Positions 1 through 12,190 of a DNA stretch of 64,000 nucleotides are shown piece after piece; within the stretch, counting starts at the first letter, position 1; the number at the start of each line of letters is the position of its first letter. The DNA is from Vesta saturnalis (Eukaryota > Arthropoda > Insecta > Coleoptera > Lampyridae). Under the pieces are notes generated by a model. That model saw only the letters and a list, made by a program, of their open reading frames with translations. It was not told where the DNA came from and made no database searches. The translations under genes were made by a program, and so were the position numbers. Location of the stretch: NCBI GenBank assembly GCA_036346205.1, contig JARFJB010001910.1, forward strand, positions 6,127,501-6,191,500. Direction: 5' to 3'.

Positions 1-894
1 GCTGTAATGTCATGAATGGTTTAGATAGTTTTCTGACATTTAGTTTTGGAAAATGTATTAGCAGTCGAGTCAGTAACACCTATTATATAAGGAAGAATGA
101 ATGTTTTGAGAGGTGTTTGAATGTTATTATTGGCATTCTTTATTACTTTACTTAGGTTTATAAGTTCTTCATTTCTAGATTTAGAGTATTAAAGCTTTAA
201 TTACAGCGTTTAGTACACTAGGATGACTAGGATTGGGCGCACTTTTTCTTATTTACAAAATTGTCCATTATACATGAAGTAAGTGAAGTGTAGACAACGT
301 TCAATTAAGGTGATCATTACTTAAATTAGGAAGTTGCACTTTCACATCTAGGTTGGAGTTGTTTAGCTAAATGTGCTGCTAGTTTATGGGTGGGCGAGTT
401 GAATGCACTAACTATTTTTATACTTGTTCATAGTAACAATATGCTCACTTTTTTGTTTTTTCAACAAAAATGGACACATTTAATACGAGTAACAAAGACT
501 ATTGAAGTGTGACGTTTGTCCACAATAAAAATGTGATGACCTTTCGACAATGCAAATGGGTTAAATATATAAAAGTTCATAATAAATATAACCAAACAAG
601 TTTTTTGTCCACTGCAACAATATGACCACTATTTTACCAAGTACGCAAAAATTCAGTGAATGGTTGATGAGTGCTTAAAAATTCTAATACAGTTGTGGGC
701 AGGCTTGTAAATTTTCCTTGAGTAGTAGCAGGTAGGGTTTGGGGTTTGTCGGTGTGAATGGCGATGATAACGAGATGACGGAATAATAAAGTAAGAGTGC
801 ATGTATTAGGTGCCATTAGGTTAATTCGCTGATTACCTTCACACACTCAGATTTTCGGCCGCGAAGAGATCTCCTCTCTCCCTCTCTCTCTGTC

Positions 895-1018
<124 letters not shown>

Positions 1019-1649
1019 TAGAATGAGGGACTTATCCCACACTACTTTTAATCGGATGACTTTGGATTATGATTGGGCAGACCACGTCCCCTGGTTCCTG
1101 TTTTGTTTGTTTACTTGTGGTGTATTTCTAGGACTAACGAATGTTTTCTGTAGTAGAGGTTGATCGTGGCTCCATCTAGTGGTATATATTTAAAAGTGGA
1201 TGTAGGTCCCTGTAATTGTTATGACGGGAAACTTGAAACTTAAAATAGTGTTCTAATAAGGGGGCTTTCATACTATCTTATAAAACAACTATATGCCTTC
1301 GGAACTTGTTCTCAGGTCTTAGCTCCCTGTCCGCCCTCTGATTGTGACGCCATCTACTGGTGTATTTTTAGAACTAATGAATGTTTTCTGTAATACAGGT
1401 TGATCGTGGTTCCGTCTAGTAGTATATTATACAGTGCAATCATTATTGTTTGACCGTGCCGCTCCTAGAACAGTACTACTGTTCGTGAATGACCAATTGC
1501 CTATTATGTAGGCCTACAAAAACTTACTTAAAAATGTACGTTTATTTTGAATTAACACTTAATTTTTTTTAATTTTAGCTTATTTAATTATATTTACGTA
1601 CATAATACAGTAGGTATACGTTTTTATTACAGTTAAAAATAGAAAAATA

Positions 1650-1900
1650 AAACAATTTCAAAGTGACCGCCATTGTATGCATTCGTTTCATACTGTCAAA
1701 TGCACTACTTATTAATTGTGCTTCTGTAATATTTGGAATTGCGTCAGTTATTGCATTTTTTAATTCATCAACTTCGACGTTCTGAAAGTGATATTCAACA
1801 CATAATCGTACTGAATACTTCCAGTTTCTATCTACATTTTTTGGCCGTTTTGGAAATAAGCTTCCAAAATAAACTTGTCTTGTTCGACAGTAAAAGGCAT
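1650..1900 (-). pseudogene. Internally deleted transposase remnant
   Basis: On the minus strand an ATG opens a peptide starting MPFTVEQDKFILEAYF, which resembles the helix-turn-helix (DUF4817-type) start of insect mariner-like transposases. It is followed after a stop by a segment resembling the C-terminal tail of such proteins (DELKNAITDAI, then FDSMKRMH). The catalytic middle is missing, so this is a MITE-like deletion derivative. Family assignment rests on short similarity recalled from the family and is tentative. Confidence 0.45.
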
Positions 1901-2651
1901 TATAACCTAAAAAATGTATTTACGAAATAGGCATAAAATACTCGAATTAACTTACCTTAAAAGTCCTGGTTAATTTATTAATGAGTTTTGAAAAAAAATA
2001 TTTTATTGTAATACAAATGTAGTTAAATGCATAATTGAAAAAGCAGAAATCTATGAACGTTTATGGAATGTCAATCGAAGTTGAAATTAATATTTATGCC
2101 CAACTTCATTAGAAACTTGGCATAAACTTATGATAACAATTCTGTAAAAAGCAGTTTTTTTCGGTCAATCATTGTTGAAATCCTGGTAGAAGTAAATTTA
2201 ACTGTTGTGGCGGGAAATTTAAAATAGTATTCTAATAGTGGGGTCCCATACTATCTCATAAGACACCATTGGGACTCTTAAACTTGCACAGAGTGTTACC
2301 CCCACTGCAGTGGCCCTCTTGTATGTTTGTTTGTGTAGTTGTGGTTGTGTATTTTGTAAAAAGCTAATTGCAGGTTTCTGTAATAGGGTCTGATCGTGGT
2401 TCCATCTAGCGGTATATTGTAAAAGTAATTGAAAGAGGGGAATGGTGCCATCTAGTTGTGTATTTTATAAAAAGCTAATTGCAGATTTCCGTAATAGGAT
2501 CTGATCGTGGTTCCATTTAAAAAGTATCGAAAGGATGGTGCAACTTAAAATTGGAAATAGCATTCCGAAACTAGGGTCTGATGGGAAGTTTCCGTAATAA
2601 AAAGATAAAGGGATTTTTAATAATTTATTATTAGTAAATGAATAATTTTAC

Positions 2652-2711
2652 CTTTAAATCCTCAAAATCGACAAGATCTTCAGCTGTGGGTTCATAATAG
2701 GTCGAATTCAT
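2652..2711 (-). CDS. Possible first coding exon, unidentified host gene
   Basis: A minus-strand ATG at 2711 opens exactly 20 codons (MNSTYYEPTAEDLVDFEDLK) ending in AAG followed by GTAAAA, a good 5' splice site, in phase 0. The acidic, Ser/Tyr-containing peptide does not look like translated AT-rich noise. Any following exons would lie at lower coordinates or before the window; none was found. It may be a chance ORF. Confidence 0.28.
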
Positions 2712-3828
2712 TTATGTTGTTGTAGATGAAATGACGGCTGAAAGTTACTAACGCAAAAACTAAGATGTGTTTTATTTTACCCAATTTTCATCATTACACA
2801 ATCATAATCATAATTACACAACACTGTAGATGTATGATTTAAGGTATCAGCAAGTGTGTTGATCGAGTGAAGGTTTACAACACGTTTAGACCAGTTCACC
2901 AAGGTGATATGGTGCTGGTGAAAGGTTGATTTTTAAAAGTAACGGAAGGCGGGAAAACCTAAAGTTTGAAACAACATTCCTCGTGGCTCCATCTATTGAT
3001 ATATTTTAAAAGTAGATATGGATTTCTCTAAATAAGACAGCATTAGGCTTTCAAAGCTTGCCCTAGGGTGTTATCCCCTGCTGGACAGAAATGAATTTTC
3101 CTCGAGGTCAACTTTAAAAGACTTCCACTAAAGATGCGAGAAGCCATGTCTAAAACGGTTGCTACACAAATAGACTAGTTACTGTTAAAGATAAAAAGTT
3201 TAAAATGGGATTTGGGAATGTATGGTGTTCAAAGAAGGTTACAAAAGATGGATCTGAATAAACACAACACTAGACGGCTCAAGAGATTGACGTAACCAAT
3301 AATGTATGTAATAGTAGAAACACTGTAAAACCTATAAATAAATAAATAAATAAACAATACCGTCATGCTGCAAATACGTCAAACAAGCAAGAAAAACAGC
3401 GCAGTCTCATCTAATGAAATATTTCTAAAACTAATGGAAGATTCATGCAATTATAATGGATAAAATTTGAAACGCCACTGTATTATTTGTTGTGAGTGTT
3501 TAATTTCCACGGGTGCCATTTGAAATAAAAATATTTGGGTATTAGTTTTCGCAAACTAAATTAATTAGAGATGCAATGTAAGTGAATAAATACATTGCGT
3601 AACATGTTAATTCAAATCACTACCTTCGATTAATCGTCTATGAAACTTTTCATGTAACCCGTTAGTATAGAAAACCCAGCATATATTTCCAGTTCAAAAT
3701 AACAATTACTGTTGAGCCAATTACCCAGGTGTTTGTCCATTTTCAATGAGTTTGTGTGACGCGATTGTGTATTTGCTGTATTTTGATCGAAGCAAGATTC
3801 AAGTTGCAAGTTTAAGGTGTTGATTTCA

Positions 3829-3844
3829 TCCCCCCCCCCCCCCC
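3829..3844. repeat. Poly-C tract
   Basis: A run of 16 or so C residues in otherwise AT-rich DNA, immediately before the repeat units that follow. Confidence 0.9.
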
Positions 3845-6230
3845 GGCATTTGTCCGTTTTCGATAAGGACTTTGTGTGGTGGACCTTGTTTATAAATCTA
3901 AGACCCTTTTAACACAGGTTAGTTTAAAATCAATATCGTAGACTTGGATTTTAAATCTTGTTTCTATATCCAAGATGTTTTGATGAAAACTAGTTTCAGA
4001 TGAGCATATTAAACTCGTTTCTGATATTACTTAATCCTTTAGTAAGGCAAGTAATTAAAATCTGTTTATGGATTTGATTGTAAACGTATTAATAACTTCG
4101 CTGATCTGATATTAGTAAAAATAAAAGATGAGGTGTATTATCAAAATTGGAAATGAAAGTAAACCTGTTTATTTGCCACAGGCATTTATCCATTTTTAAT
4201 CAGGACTTTGTGTGTTCAAGCTTGTTTATAAATCTAAGACTCTTTTGACAATATCTTTGACTTGAATTTTAAATCTTGTTTCTATATCAAAGATATTTTG
4301 ATAGAAACTGATTTCAAACCACCATATTAAAATCGTTTCCGATATTACTTAATGCTCTAGTAATTGGGAAGTAATTAAAGGCTGTTTATGGATTTGCTTA
4401 TAAACGTATTAATAACTACTTATCTAACCTGATAGTTAAAATAAAACTTGAAGTGTATTAGGAAAATTGGAGATGAAAGTAATTCGCATCCTGCATCGTG
4501 AACAAGTTGTATAGGTTAAGAACCAACTCAGACGTAAAAGGGGTTTAGGGCAATGTCTGCGTAATCTGATGCTAGAAACAGTGCTCATAACCATGTGTTG
4601 TTTAAAAATGTAACTTTGCCCGGTTTCGATCAGCATCTTGTATTGAGGGCTGCAGCAGTATCTAGGGACCGCTTTGGCTGATGCTGGGTATAACCGGTAC
4701 CTTGGGATGACATTTTGGTCAGACGTGTCCCTTTGCCGTGGGGTTGACACCATGAAAATAAGGCTATGCCAAACGAATTGCTAGTTAACAATCGGGTGTT
4801 CTTTTTGGATTTCCGTCATCTTGCTTGCTTGCGCCCTCTTGTTTCCGAGTACCTCTCTGTCAACTTATTTCCGTGTACCTTTTTTGGCTTTCAGCCGTCT
4901 TGTTTACGCAGCGAAACTTTTTGCTTCAGCCTTCAAGTCCACATCTTAGACTTTCATCATCATATTTTTGTATCTAGGACCCTCTGACTGATACTGGTTT
5001 CAGGTTAGCATACTGATAAGTCGAGTAAGGTGATCGAGTTGAAACAAATTCTGAAAACATGTTTGTCGTCTGAAGCTGATAAGTCAACTAAGGGGATCGG
5101 GTTGAAATGAATTCTTGAAACTTGTTTATAAATCTAAGGCTCTCTTGATAGAGGCTATATTCAAATCAACATCTTAGACTTGGATTTTAAATCTTCTTTC
5201 TATATCTAAGATCTTTTGATAGAAGTAACTAAAATCTATTTATGGATTTGCTTGAAATCAACATCAGCATACTGATAAGTCGAATAAGATTTGATCGGAG
5301 GACGCAGGAGTTATTTGCTGCCGCTAATGTAGATTTAAATCACGGTGGTAGTGTTGAACACATCCAATGGCATATTACGTAATGAACATTTCCAATAAGA
5401 TAGCCCTTGTATGTAAAACAATAGTACATTTTCAATAACAACCTTATGCGTTCAAGCTTCTTTATAAATCTAAAGCCCTTTTGACAGAGGTTAGTTTCAA
5501 ATTAATATCTTAGACTTGAATTTTAAATCTTGTTTCGATATTTAAGATGTTTTGAGGGAAACTGGTTTCAGATCACCATATTGAATTCGTTTCCGATAGT
5601 ACTTAACGCTTTAGTAATTGGGACGTAATCAAAATCTGTTTATGGATTTGCTTGTGAACGTGTTAATAACTACTTCACTGGCCTGATATTAGTTAAAGTA
5701 AAAAAATGAGGTGTATTACCAAAACTGGAAATAAAAGTCAACTGCATCCTGCATCTTGAACAAGCTATACGAGTTGAGAACCAACTCAGACTTAAATGGG
5801 GTTTAGGACAATCTCAAACTGTCTAACCTGATGCTAGAAACGGTGCTCAGTACATTGTGTTGTTTAAAACTGTCCATTTTCAATAACGACTTTATCTATT
5901 CAAGCGGTTAGTTTCAAATCAATATCTTAGACTTGAATTTTAAATCTTGTTTCTACGTCCAAGATGTTTTAATAGAAACTGGTTTCACATCACCATATTA
6001 AACTCTTTTCCGGGTATTACTTAGCGCTTTGGTAATTGGATGTAATTAAAATCTGTTTATATTTGCTTTAAACCAGCATCTTAGACTTTCACTGAAACTG
6101 GTTTCAGGTTATCATACTGATAAGTCGAATAATATGATCGGGTTGAAACGAATTCTTGACACTTGGTTATAAGTCTAAGACCCTTTTCTAGTTTCAAATC
6201 AACATATAATTAATCGCATTATAAGCGTTG
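3845..6230. repeat. Degenerate tandem repeat, unit about 330-450 bp
   Basis: The landmark order 'tttataaatctaag', 'ttttaaatcttgtttc', 'gtttatggatttgctt', 'gatgctagaaac' is repeated. Copies start near 3845, 4187, 5433 and 5878, with partial copies between 5100 and 5330 and after 6060. The longest copies end in a block containing 'gagaaccaactcagac'. Divergence between copies is visible and there is no coding signal. It behaves like an old satellite or an expanded non-coding element; the family is not recognised. Confidence 0.75.
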
Positions 6231-6432
6231 ATTAATACCTGTAATGACGCTGATGATTTAGATTTAAATAGTATCTATCTTAATAAGCTTAAAACGTTTG
6301 AATAGACCAGTTTTTATAATGCATTGTGTGATCATGACTGTTATACGGTAATTTAAAGATTTTTTTAGAAAAAGGGAGAGGGAGAGGAAGAATGTGTTTT
6401 TTTACGTTTGAGCGCAGCAAAGCGCGCCGTGT

Positions 6433-6436
<4 letters not shown>

Positions 6437-6497
<61 letters not shown>
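6437..6497. repeat. (AT)n microsatellite
   Basis: Pure AT run that ends exactly where the inverted-repeat element at 6498 begins. Confidence 0.95.
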
Positions 6498-6498
<1 letters not shown>

Positions 6499-7196
6499 CG
6501 TGAGTCATTAGTGCGCCGTCGGAAGATCCTGGCTTTATTATTAAAAATTAAAAAAATGTTATAGCGCCGATCTATATCAGACTTAGATGTGCATCGAATA
6601 AAAATAGTTTCATCCCTATAGGGTGTTCCATAATTGCAGGACCGGACTAAGCTTTGTTTTGTTAAATGGAACCCTATATTTATTTAATTTTATTATTATT
6701 TGTCTTGTTGAATGCTAAAAAACGGTGCTTCGTTTTTAAATCTATTTTGTGGCGTTGCCAAGTTAGAGCATTTTTTCTTTAAAAAAGTGAAAATTTATAC
6801 CTTTACTTAAATTGTTCTGAAGACTTTAATATTAACAGTAGAACTGTAAAGTTTGGCAGACGGGTAAACAAGACTTTACTCTATCTTTTGATCTTTATAC
6901 TTCCTGATTATACTATACTGGGTGTTTACTAAATATGGTCAATTTTTGCAAATTTGAAATGACCATAACTTTTGTTTTTTAAATGTTTTTTAAATTATAA
7001 TAAAATTAAATAAATATAGGCTTCCATTTAACAAAACAAAGCTGAGTCCGGTCCTGCAATTATGGAACACCCTATAGGGATGAAACTATTTTTATTCGAT
7101 GCACATCTAAGTCTGATATAGATCGGCGCTATAACATTTTTTAATTTTTAATAATAAAGCCAGGATCTTCCGACGGCGCACTAATGACTCACCCTG
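6498..7196. mobile_element. MITE with about 190-bp terminal inverted repeats
   Basis: The left arm (6498-6690) reads as the reverse complement of the right arm (about 7005-7196) with few mismatches, for example 'gtgagtcattagtgcgccg' on the left and its complement before 7196 on the right. The element is 699 bp, has no coding capacity and is flanked by TA dinucleotides, as expected for the Tc1/mariner superfamily. The left outermost bases are slightly degraded. Its right TA is also the left TA of the DD41D element at 7199. Confidence 0.85.
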
Positions 7197-7198
7197 TA

Positions 7199-9067
7199 TT
7201 TTTAGATGCGCATTTTTTTTGCATAGGGTGTGTCACAATAAAAGATATGACCACACTTTCGATTTTTTTAAATGGAATGCCCTGTAGATTATGTCATATT
7301 CGGATTCTACTGCAAATTCTAGGTATTTTTGGTATAGTATGCCCTTGGTCTATCTATCTCCGGTTCTGAAATATTGACACTTGAAAAATGAGAATTTTCC
7401 CTTTTTTGACTCTCGACAGAATCTTCTACGTAGAGTACTAACAGTGCTTAAAGGTCTAGTTGCTTTAATGTTGTCAAACAATTTTATTAACATATTTCAA
7501 ATACTGCAAAAAATTACAGATAAGAAATACATTTAAGTCAGCAGATAATACAAACGTTTATGTTGGGAAAAAACATTCCCTTACTTTAATAAATAAACCA
7601 ATTTAGGTAAATATATTCATATTTTTCTATAGTTGCTTTAATCTTGTCCAATGCTGTTCTTTTCAGGTAGTTACATTGCTTGGTAAAACGGTCAGACAGA
7701 CGTTATTATTGAAAGTGTCTAACTTGTTCCGGCTTTGTGGTACAAAGATATGGTAAAGTTAACTGAACGGGAGAAGATTGAGGTACTTTGCATACTTGGA
7801 TATGGAGATAGGACTCGCACTCAAGCAGAAACAGCTCATTTATTTAACGAAATTCGTCCTGATTGTCCTCCCATTTCGCAAACTGTGGTCAGCAAATTCG
7901 TTCATGTTCGGGATAGGCCAAAATCTGGACGTCCCAGTGTAAGTGAAGATGACCGGCTGAATATTTTATTATATGTAGAAGAAAATCCACACATTGCATT
8001 ATCACATGTGGCTGGAAACCTAACTATCGAAATCTACTATACAGAACGTCGTCCGGAGAAAGAAAATCACCCTTATAAAGTTATTCCGCTTCAAGAGTTA
8101 CCTGAAGATGATTTTGATAGGCGTAATGAATTTTGTGAGCATATGCAAAATATCTGTAACCAAGACGAAAATGCTGTGAAAAAGATTATCTTTTCGGACG
8201 AAGCTACATTCTGCCTCAACGGTATCGTCAATAGGCAAAATTGCAGGTATTGGGCCACAATCAACCCCCATTGGATGGTGGAGGCGCACACACAACATCC
8301 ACAAAAATTAAATGTGTGGTGTGGTCTAGTTGGAGTCAGATTACTAGGTCCTTATTTTTTCGAAGGAACATTAACCGGTCAGATGTTTCTAGAGTTCATC
8401 CAGTTGCAATTACTTCCTACATTAATAGCTCTATTCCCGGATCCACAAGAACCAGATCTCCCAGATCAACAACTTTTTTTCCAACAGGATGGGGCCCCAC
8501 CTCACTATGCAGCTCCAGTTCGTGCGTATTTAGATGAAATGTTTTATCGTCGTTGGATAGGAAGGCGGGGTCCCATAGAATAGCCTGCTAGGTCACCAGA
8601 CCTAAACCCTTTAGATTTCTTTTTGTGGGGGTACCTGAAATCTAAGGTATACATGAACAGACCTGCCAATGTGGAAGACCTGAGAGAAAGAATCCGAAGA
8701 AAAATACGCGCTATACCACCAGAAGTTGTCAGAAATCTTCAAAGAGAATCTATTTAACGTCTTGGACATTGTTTAGCTGTGAATGGAGCACATTTTGAAC
8801 AATTGATTTAAGTTTGTTTAGCTACTTTAGTACATTCAAAAAATAATTTTAACAAATAAATAAAAATAATTAAATCATTTTTCAAGTGTCAATATTTCAG
8901 AAACGGAGATAGATAGACCAAGGGTATATTACACCAAAAATATCTAGAATTTGCAGTAGAATCCGAATATGACAGAATCTACAGGGCGTTTCATTTAAAA
9001 AAATCGAAAGTGTGGTCATATCTTTTATTGTGACACACCCTGTGCAAAAAAAATGCGCATCTAAAAA
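7199..9067 (+). mobile_element. Tc1/mariner element of DD41D type
   Basis: The element has terminal inverted repeats of about 190 bp (7199-7392 and 8873-9067), both beginning 'tttttagatgcgcat', and TA duplications at 7197-7198 and 9068-9069. It is 1,869 bp long and carries one transposase pseudogene. Each arm holds an internal imperfect palindrome bounded by AGGGTGTGTC and GCCCTGTAG. The residue spacing of the transposase (see its entry) places it with the DD41D group (rosa/VISITOR-type). Confidence 0.85.
7750..8811 (+). pseudogene. DD41D transposase, two nonsense mutations
   Basis: This is a cut-and-paste transposase that would bind the element ends and move it in the nucleus. The true start is the ATG at 7750 (MVKLTEREKIEVL). 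An N-terminal HTH region and the linker RPKSGRPS come first. First catalytic Asp: FSDEATF; second: FFQQDGAPPHY; third: SPDLNPLDFFLWG. I count 41 residues between the second and third Asp, the DD41D signature. It is broken by TAG at 8581-8583, where the family has Trp before PARSPD, and by TAA near 8755. It also appears to lack short stretches in the HTH region (after VVSKFV and after VAGNL). It ends with VNGAHFEQLI and TAA at 8811. Dead, but only modestly decayed. Confidence 0.88.
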
Positions 9068-9147
9068 TACTAATCGACGTGTCCAAGCGATTTTTCAAGA
9101 AACAAATACTTTAATTTTAAATTAATGTATACATTACTTTATGGACG

Positions 9148-9148
<1 letters not shown>

Positions 9149-9227
<79 letters not shown>
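9149..9227. repeat. (AT)n microsatellite
   Basis: Nearly pure AT run about 80 bases to the right of the DD41D element. Confidence 0.95.
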
Positions 9228-9229
<2 letters not shown>

Positions 9230-9609
9230 TGGGAAATTTTCTATCAAAATCATATTGTCTAGCCCCATTATTAGATTCTATCTACAATTCTCTATCAAAA
9301 TCACATTGTCTTGGTCCCAATATTACTTTCAACTTAAGTCTCATTATTAAGTTGAAATGAATAATGACGCAAGGCGTATGTGATTTCAAATACACAAATA
9401 AAAGACAACTTAAACTATAGAGATTGAGAGTAATAATGACAAATTTATTAGTCCCTTGAAGATAAAGACAGTTATTCTAAATACTTAGTTCTAACTCAAA
9501 TTAATAGGTATCTAATAAAATTGGATGCGGATATACTGGGGACATCTAAGGTAACCTAATTTTTTCCGCTGTTCTCAAATATACAAACAAATATTCAAAA
9601 ATTTGATAT

Positions 9610-9892
9610 ACAGAGTGTTGGTTTAATGTGAATCACACTTGGTTTTTTTGAAGTCCGGGCCTGGATTCCAGTTTTTATTTATACGCTATTCGGTTCCATA
9701 TTGGACGAAAAATATATTTAGTACAAATGCAAAACGATACAGAGTGGTTCGTAAGTTATGGAGAATTAAAAAATTAACCTTGCTTACAAAGAATCAGAAA
9801 CCTATCAAATATAGGTTATCTAAAACCACCCGGGTGTCTCCTATCTACCACTAATGTATGCACATTTTTCAATGAAACACTGTGTATAAACC
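9610..9892. mobile_element. Possible short MITE
   Basis: 'tacagagtgttggtttaatg' at the left and 'caatgaaacactgtgta' at the right are imperfect inverted copies next to TA. The interior is non-coding. The match is short, so this is weak. Confidence 0.25.
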
Positions 9893-10052
9893 TAAAATAT
9901 CTTATAAAGATGACCGTTTTACGTAGCATGTGATGTAACTGTGTCTATTAAATTCCAAATTTACCTCTTGCTTTGTTGCTACATATTGTCATATTCATAA
10001 AAACACAAGATTAAAATTTTGGATTAATTTCTAATTTTATTTAATTTTGTAG

Positions 10053-10328
10053 ATTGATGCACTAACGAAAGAAAAGGAAACGTTATTGCTAGCGCATAAC
10101 CAATTAGTAAAATTATTGAATAATCAATATATGGATAATAATGATTTATTGACTACATACCTTCAAGAAAGTTCTGTGCCTCAACGTGCAATGTTATTAC
10201 GAGAAGTCAAACGTGCTAATAATTTTGAACATCAAAATATGTTATTAACCCAAGAAATTGGTTTTATTAAATCGTATGAAAATATTTGTAATAATTGTGG
10301 TACTGTATTTAACTGGATTAATAAATAA
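10053..10328 (+). CDS. Terminal exon of an unidentified host gene
   Basis: A pyrimidine-rich tract ending TTTTGTAG at 10052 is a good 3' splice site. It is followed in phase 0 by 91 codons from IDALTKEKETLLLAHNQ to NWINK and TAA at 10326-10328. The peptide is Leu/Asn/Gln-rich with heptad-like spacing in its first half (probably coiled coil) and ends with CNNCGTVFNWI. No transposon similarity is seen. Upstream exons were not found; they may lie before the window or be hidden among the transposons. I do not recognise the protein. Confidence 0.55.
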   Translation: MDALTKEKETLLLAHNQLVKLLNNQYMDNNDLLTTYLQESSVPQRAMLLREVKRANNFEHQNMLLTQEIGFIKSYENICNNCGTVFNWINK

Positions 10329-11239
10329 GTCCAAAATTTAAATTGAATAATTAATTTTTTGTGCCCTTAAAACACATACTTATATAACAATTTCTACATA
10401 ATTAATAGACAGTTCATGAATGGGTTGACAGGCTAGACGTTTTGCGCTGTGCAATATTCGTGAAGTGCATGACTTTTCATTGTCTTGTATTGCTCACGAC
10501 TTGACACTGATGCAATTTTTGGGAAAGTAGTTTAAGTGCTGAGACTACCTTATTTGAAATAGTCAAACTTAGATACCGTTCGCTTTAAATGTTTTATTGC
10601 TGCTTATAAATATTTCACATTTTATAAAATATACACTAATAAAGTAAAATTAAACTTGTTTCAGCTTTATTGTGGTAGTAGTTGCTTTTAGAAACTATGT
10701 GAAACGAAATTAGAACCTTTTCTATTTGATTTTATTGTACACAATACTAACCAGAAGTATCCTTTCAACTACCGATTTCCCAATTCCCACGGAAAAAACT
10801 CAAACTGAAATTCAAACACCTTCCCGCGATCCTAACTGAACTCTTTGACGACCTCCCTAGATAATGTTCCATATGCCCTCCGCATCCCCCCGTCTATTCG
10901 ATGACGACCTAGCATGATACCGGGAAACGAATCGGATTAACCACATTAAGCACGCTACACCCCACTAAACAACACGCACACTTAAGCCAATTACCACAAA
11001 TATTCTAATAAATCAAAATCTTTTTTTTTCTTTTTTTTACACCCAAAATAACTACACCTCATGATTGTACAACATACAATAACACCAAACACCGCAACAC
11101 AACAACAAGGAATGACCAGGGCTGAAAACGAGAAGGACTCCTGAACAGTCCACAAATAAGTAACATAAGCTAAGAATAAGTAAATACTAACACATAAGCA
11201 TGAGCATACTAACAAAAAAAAAGCAAGTAAACACTTACT

Positions 11240-12190
11240 GCTAAACTGGCCAAATGCTTTTAAGATATCTGAAGTGACAACAACTGTTTCACCAGATTTT
11301 TCCCAGCTTGGGACACATATGAAAAAAGATCACCTGTTAAACGACTTCTGTTAAAACCATTAAGGAGCTTGTTAGATTTAAGGAAAAAAAGTAGTTGTTG
11401 ACTGATAACCCTACCCATTACTTTAGACAAAATGGAACTGATCGCAGTCGGTCGGTGCTTAGCTGGATCGGTCACTTTTTTGCTGTACGAAGTTCTCCTG
11501 AAAGATAGAACAGAGCTTAGATACTAGTTCGGGGGATACCATTTGGCTCAATCTCCTTATTGGGATCAAGCCTACAGATGGTCGATTCTAGGAGCTTGTA
11601 TCGAAAATGAATTGGTTTTATAGCGTATGAAAAAGAGTTGGCTAGGGACGCATCTTTCTCAGAAGCATTAAAACACAAGGTTTGATGCAAATAAATCCAC
11701 AAAAGACTGGATTAGTCTACAGCAGCTACTAGAGATTCATCAAATGATATAATGAGGATAAATGAAGATGTAATGTTTTTACTGGCGGCTTTAGCTAAAG
11801 ACAAAAATTTACGACTGCCTAAAGGAAATGTAGCTGGCTCATTAAATTTTAGCTGGTCAAACAACTTTTTAACTTTAGTGATACAATTTTGGAGGTATTT
11901 TTAACACCAACGTACCAACGTTTTTCTGTTTGGTACAAGATTTGTTTTTCCAGGATGTTGCATTAGTCCTATTAATCTAGGATTGAGAACGAGAATAACC
12001 TACACGATTTCATTTTTTGGGAATGTGTAACTCCATGCTCATGAGGATGACTTCCGTTACTGAAAGAGTAATGTCCGAAGACAAAGACGGCTCAAAACAA
12101 TATTCACAGCTTGGGAAGTATGCAAAAAAAATCACACTACTGATCTGACGTAAAACACCACAAAGTTTGACAGGTGTTGTGAACAACAGA
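11240..12190 (-). pseudogene. LINE reverse transcriptase fragment
   Basis: This is a minus-strand fragment of the same non-LTR retrotransposon family as the copy at 34.0-38.2 kb. It runs from the linker after the endonuclease (SLSSDITLSVTEVILMSMEL) into the first reverse transcriptase motifs (KHRPTAISSILSKVMG, and SRLTGDLFSYVSQ). It stops just where the catalytic LDISKAFD motif would lie. It is truncated at both ends and full of frameshifts. It is inserted in the protease gene of Polinton copy 1: the protease reading frame runs straight into LINE sequence near 12190. Confidence 0.75.

Larger units (their letters stand above)
1080..3060. repeat. Cluster of degenerate direct repeats
   Basis: The phrase 'gatcgtggttccatctag' recurs with small changes near 1166, 1403, 2392, 2502 and 2985. 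A second block beginning 'cgggaaa' and running into 'ttctaataaggggg' occurs near 1225 and again near 2210. The copies are in the same orientation and flank the transposase remnant at 1650-1900. They may be remains of one repetitive family inserted several times or tandemly expanded. The family was not identified. Confidence 0.6.

Noticed and set aside
4436..4987. ORFs of 105 and 73 codons in the tandem repeat region
   Set aside because: They lie in or beside degenerate repeats and have no conserved motif.
8091..8537. Three extra ORFs over the DD41D transposase
   Set aside because: Shadows of the transposase frame.
9639..9854. 71-codon plus-strand ORF
   Set aside because: No similarity or splice signals; lies inside a possible MITE.
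10991..11215. 74-codon minus-strand ORF with a Lys run
   Set aside because: Cys-rich, low-complexity translation with no motif; tested as LINE or Polinton continuation without success.
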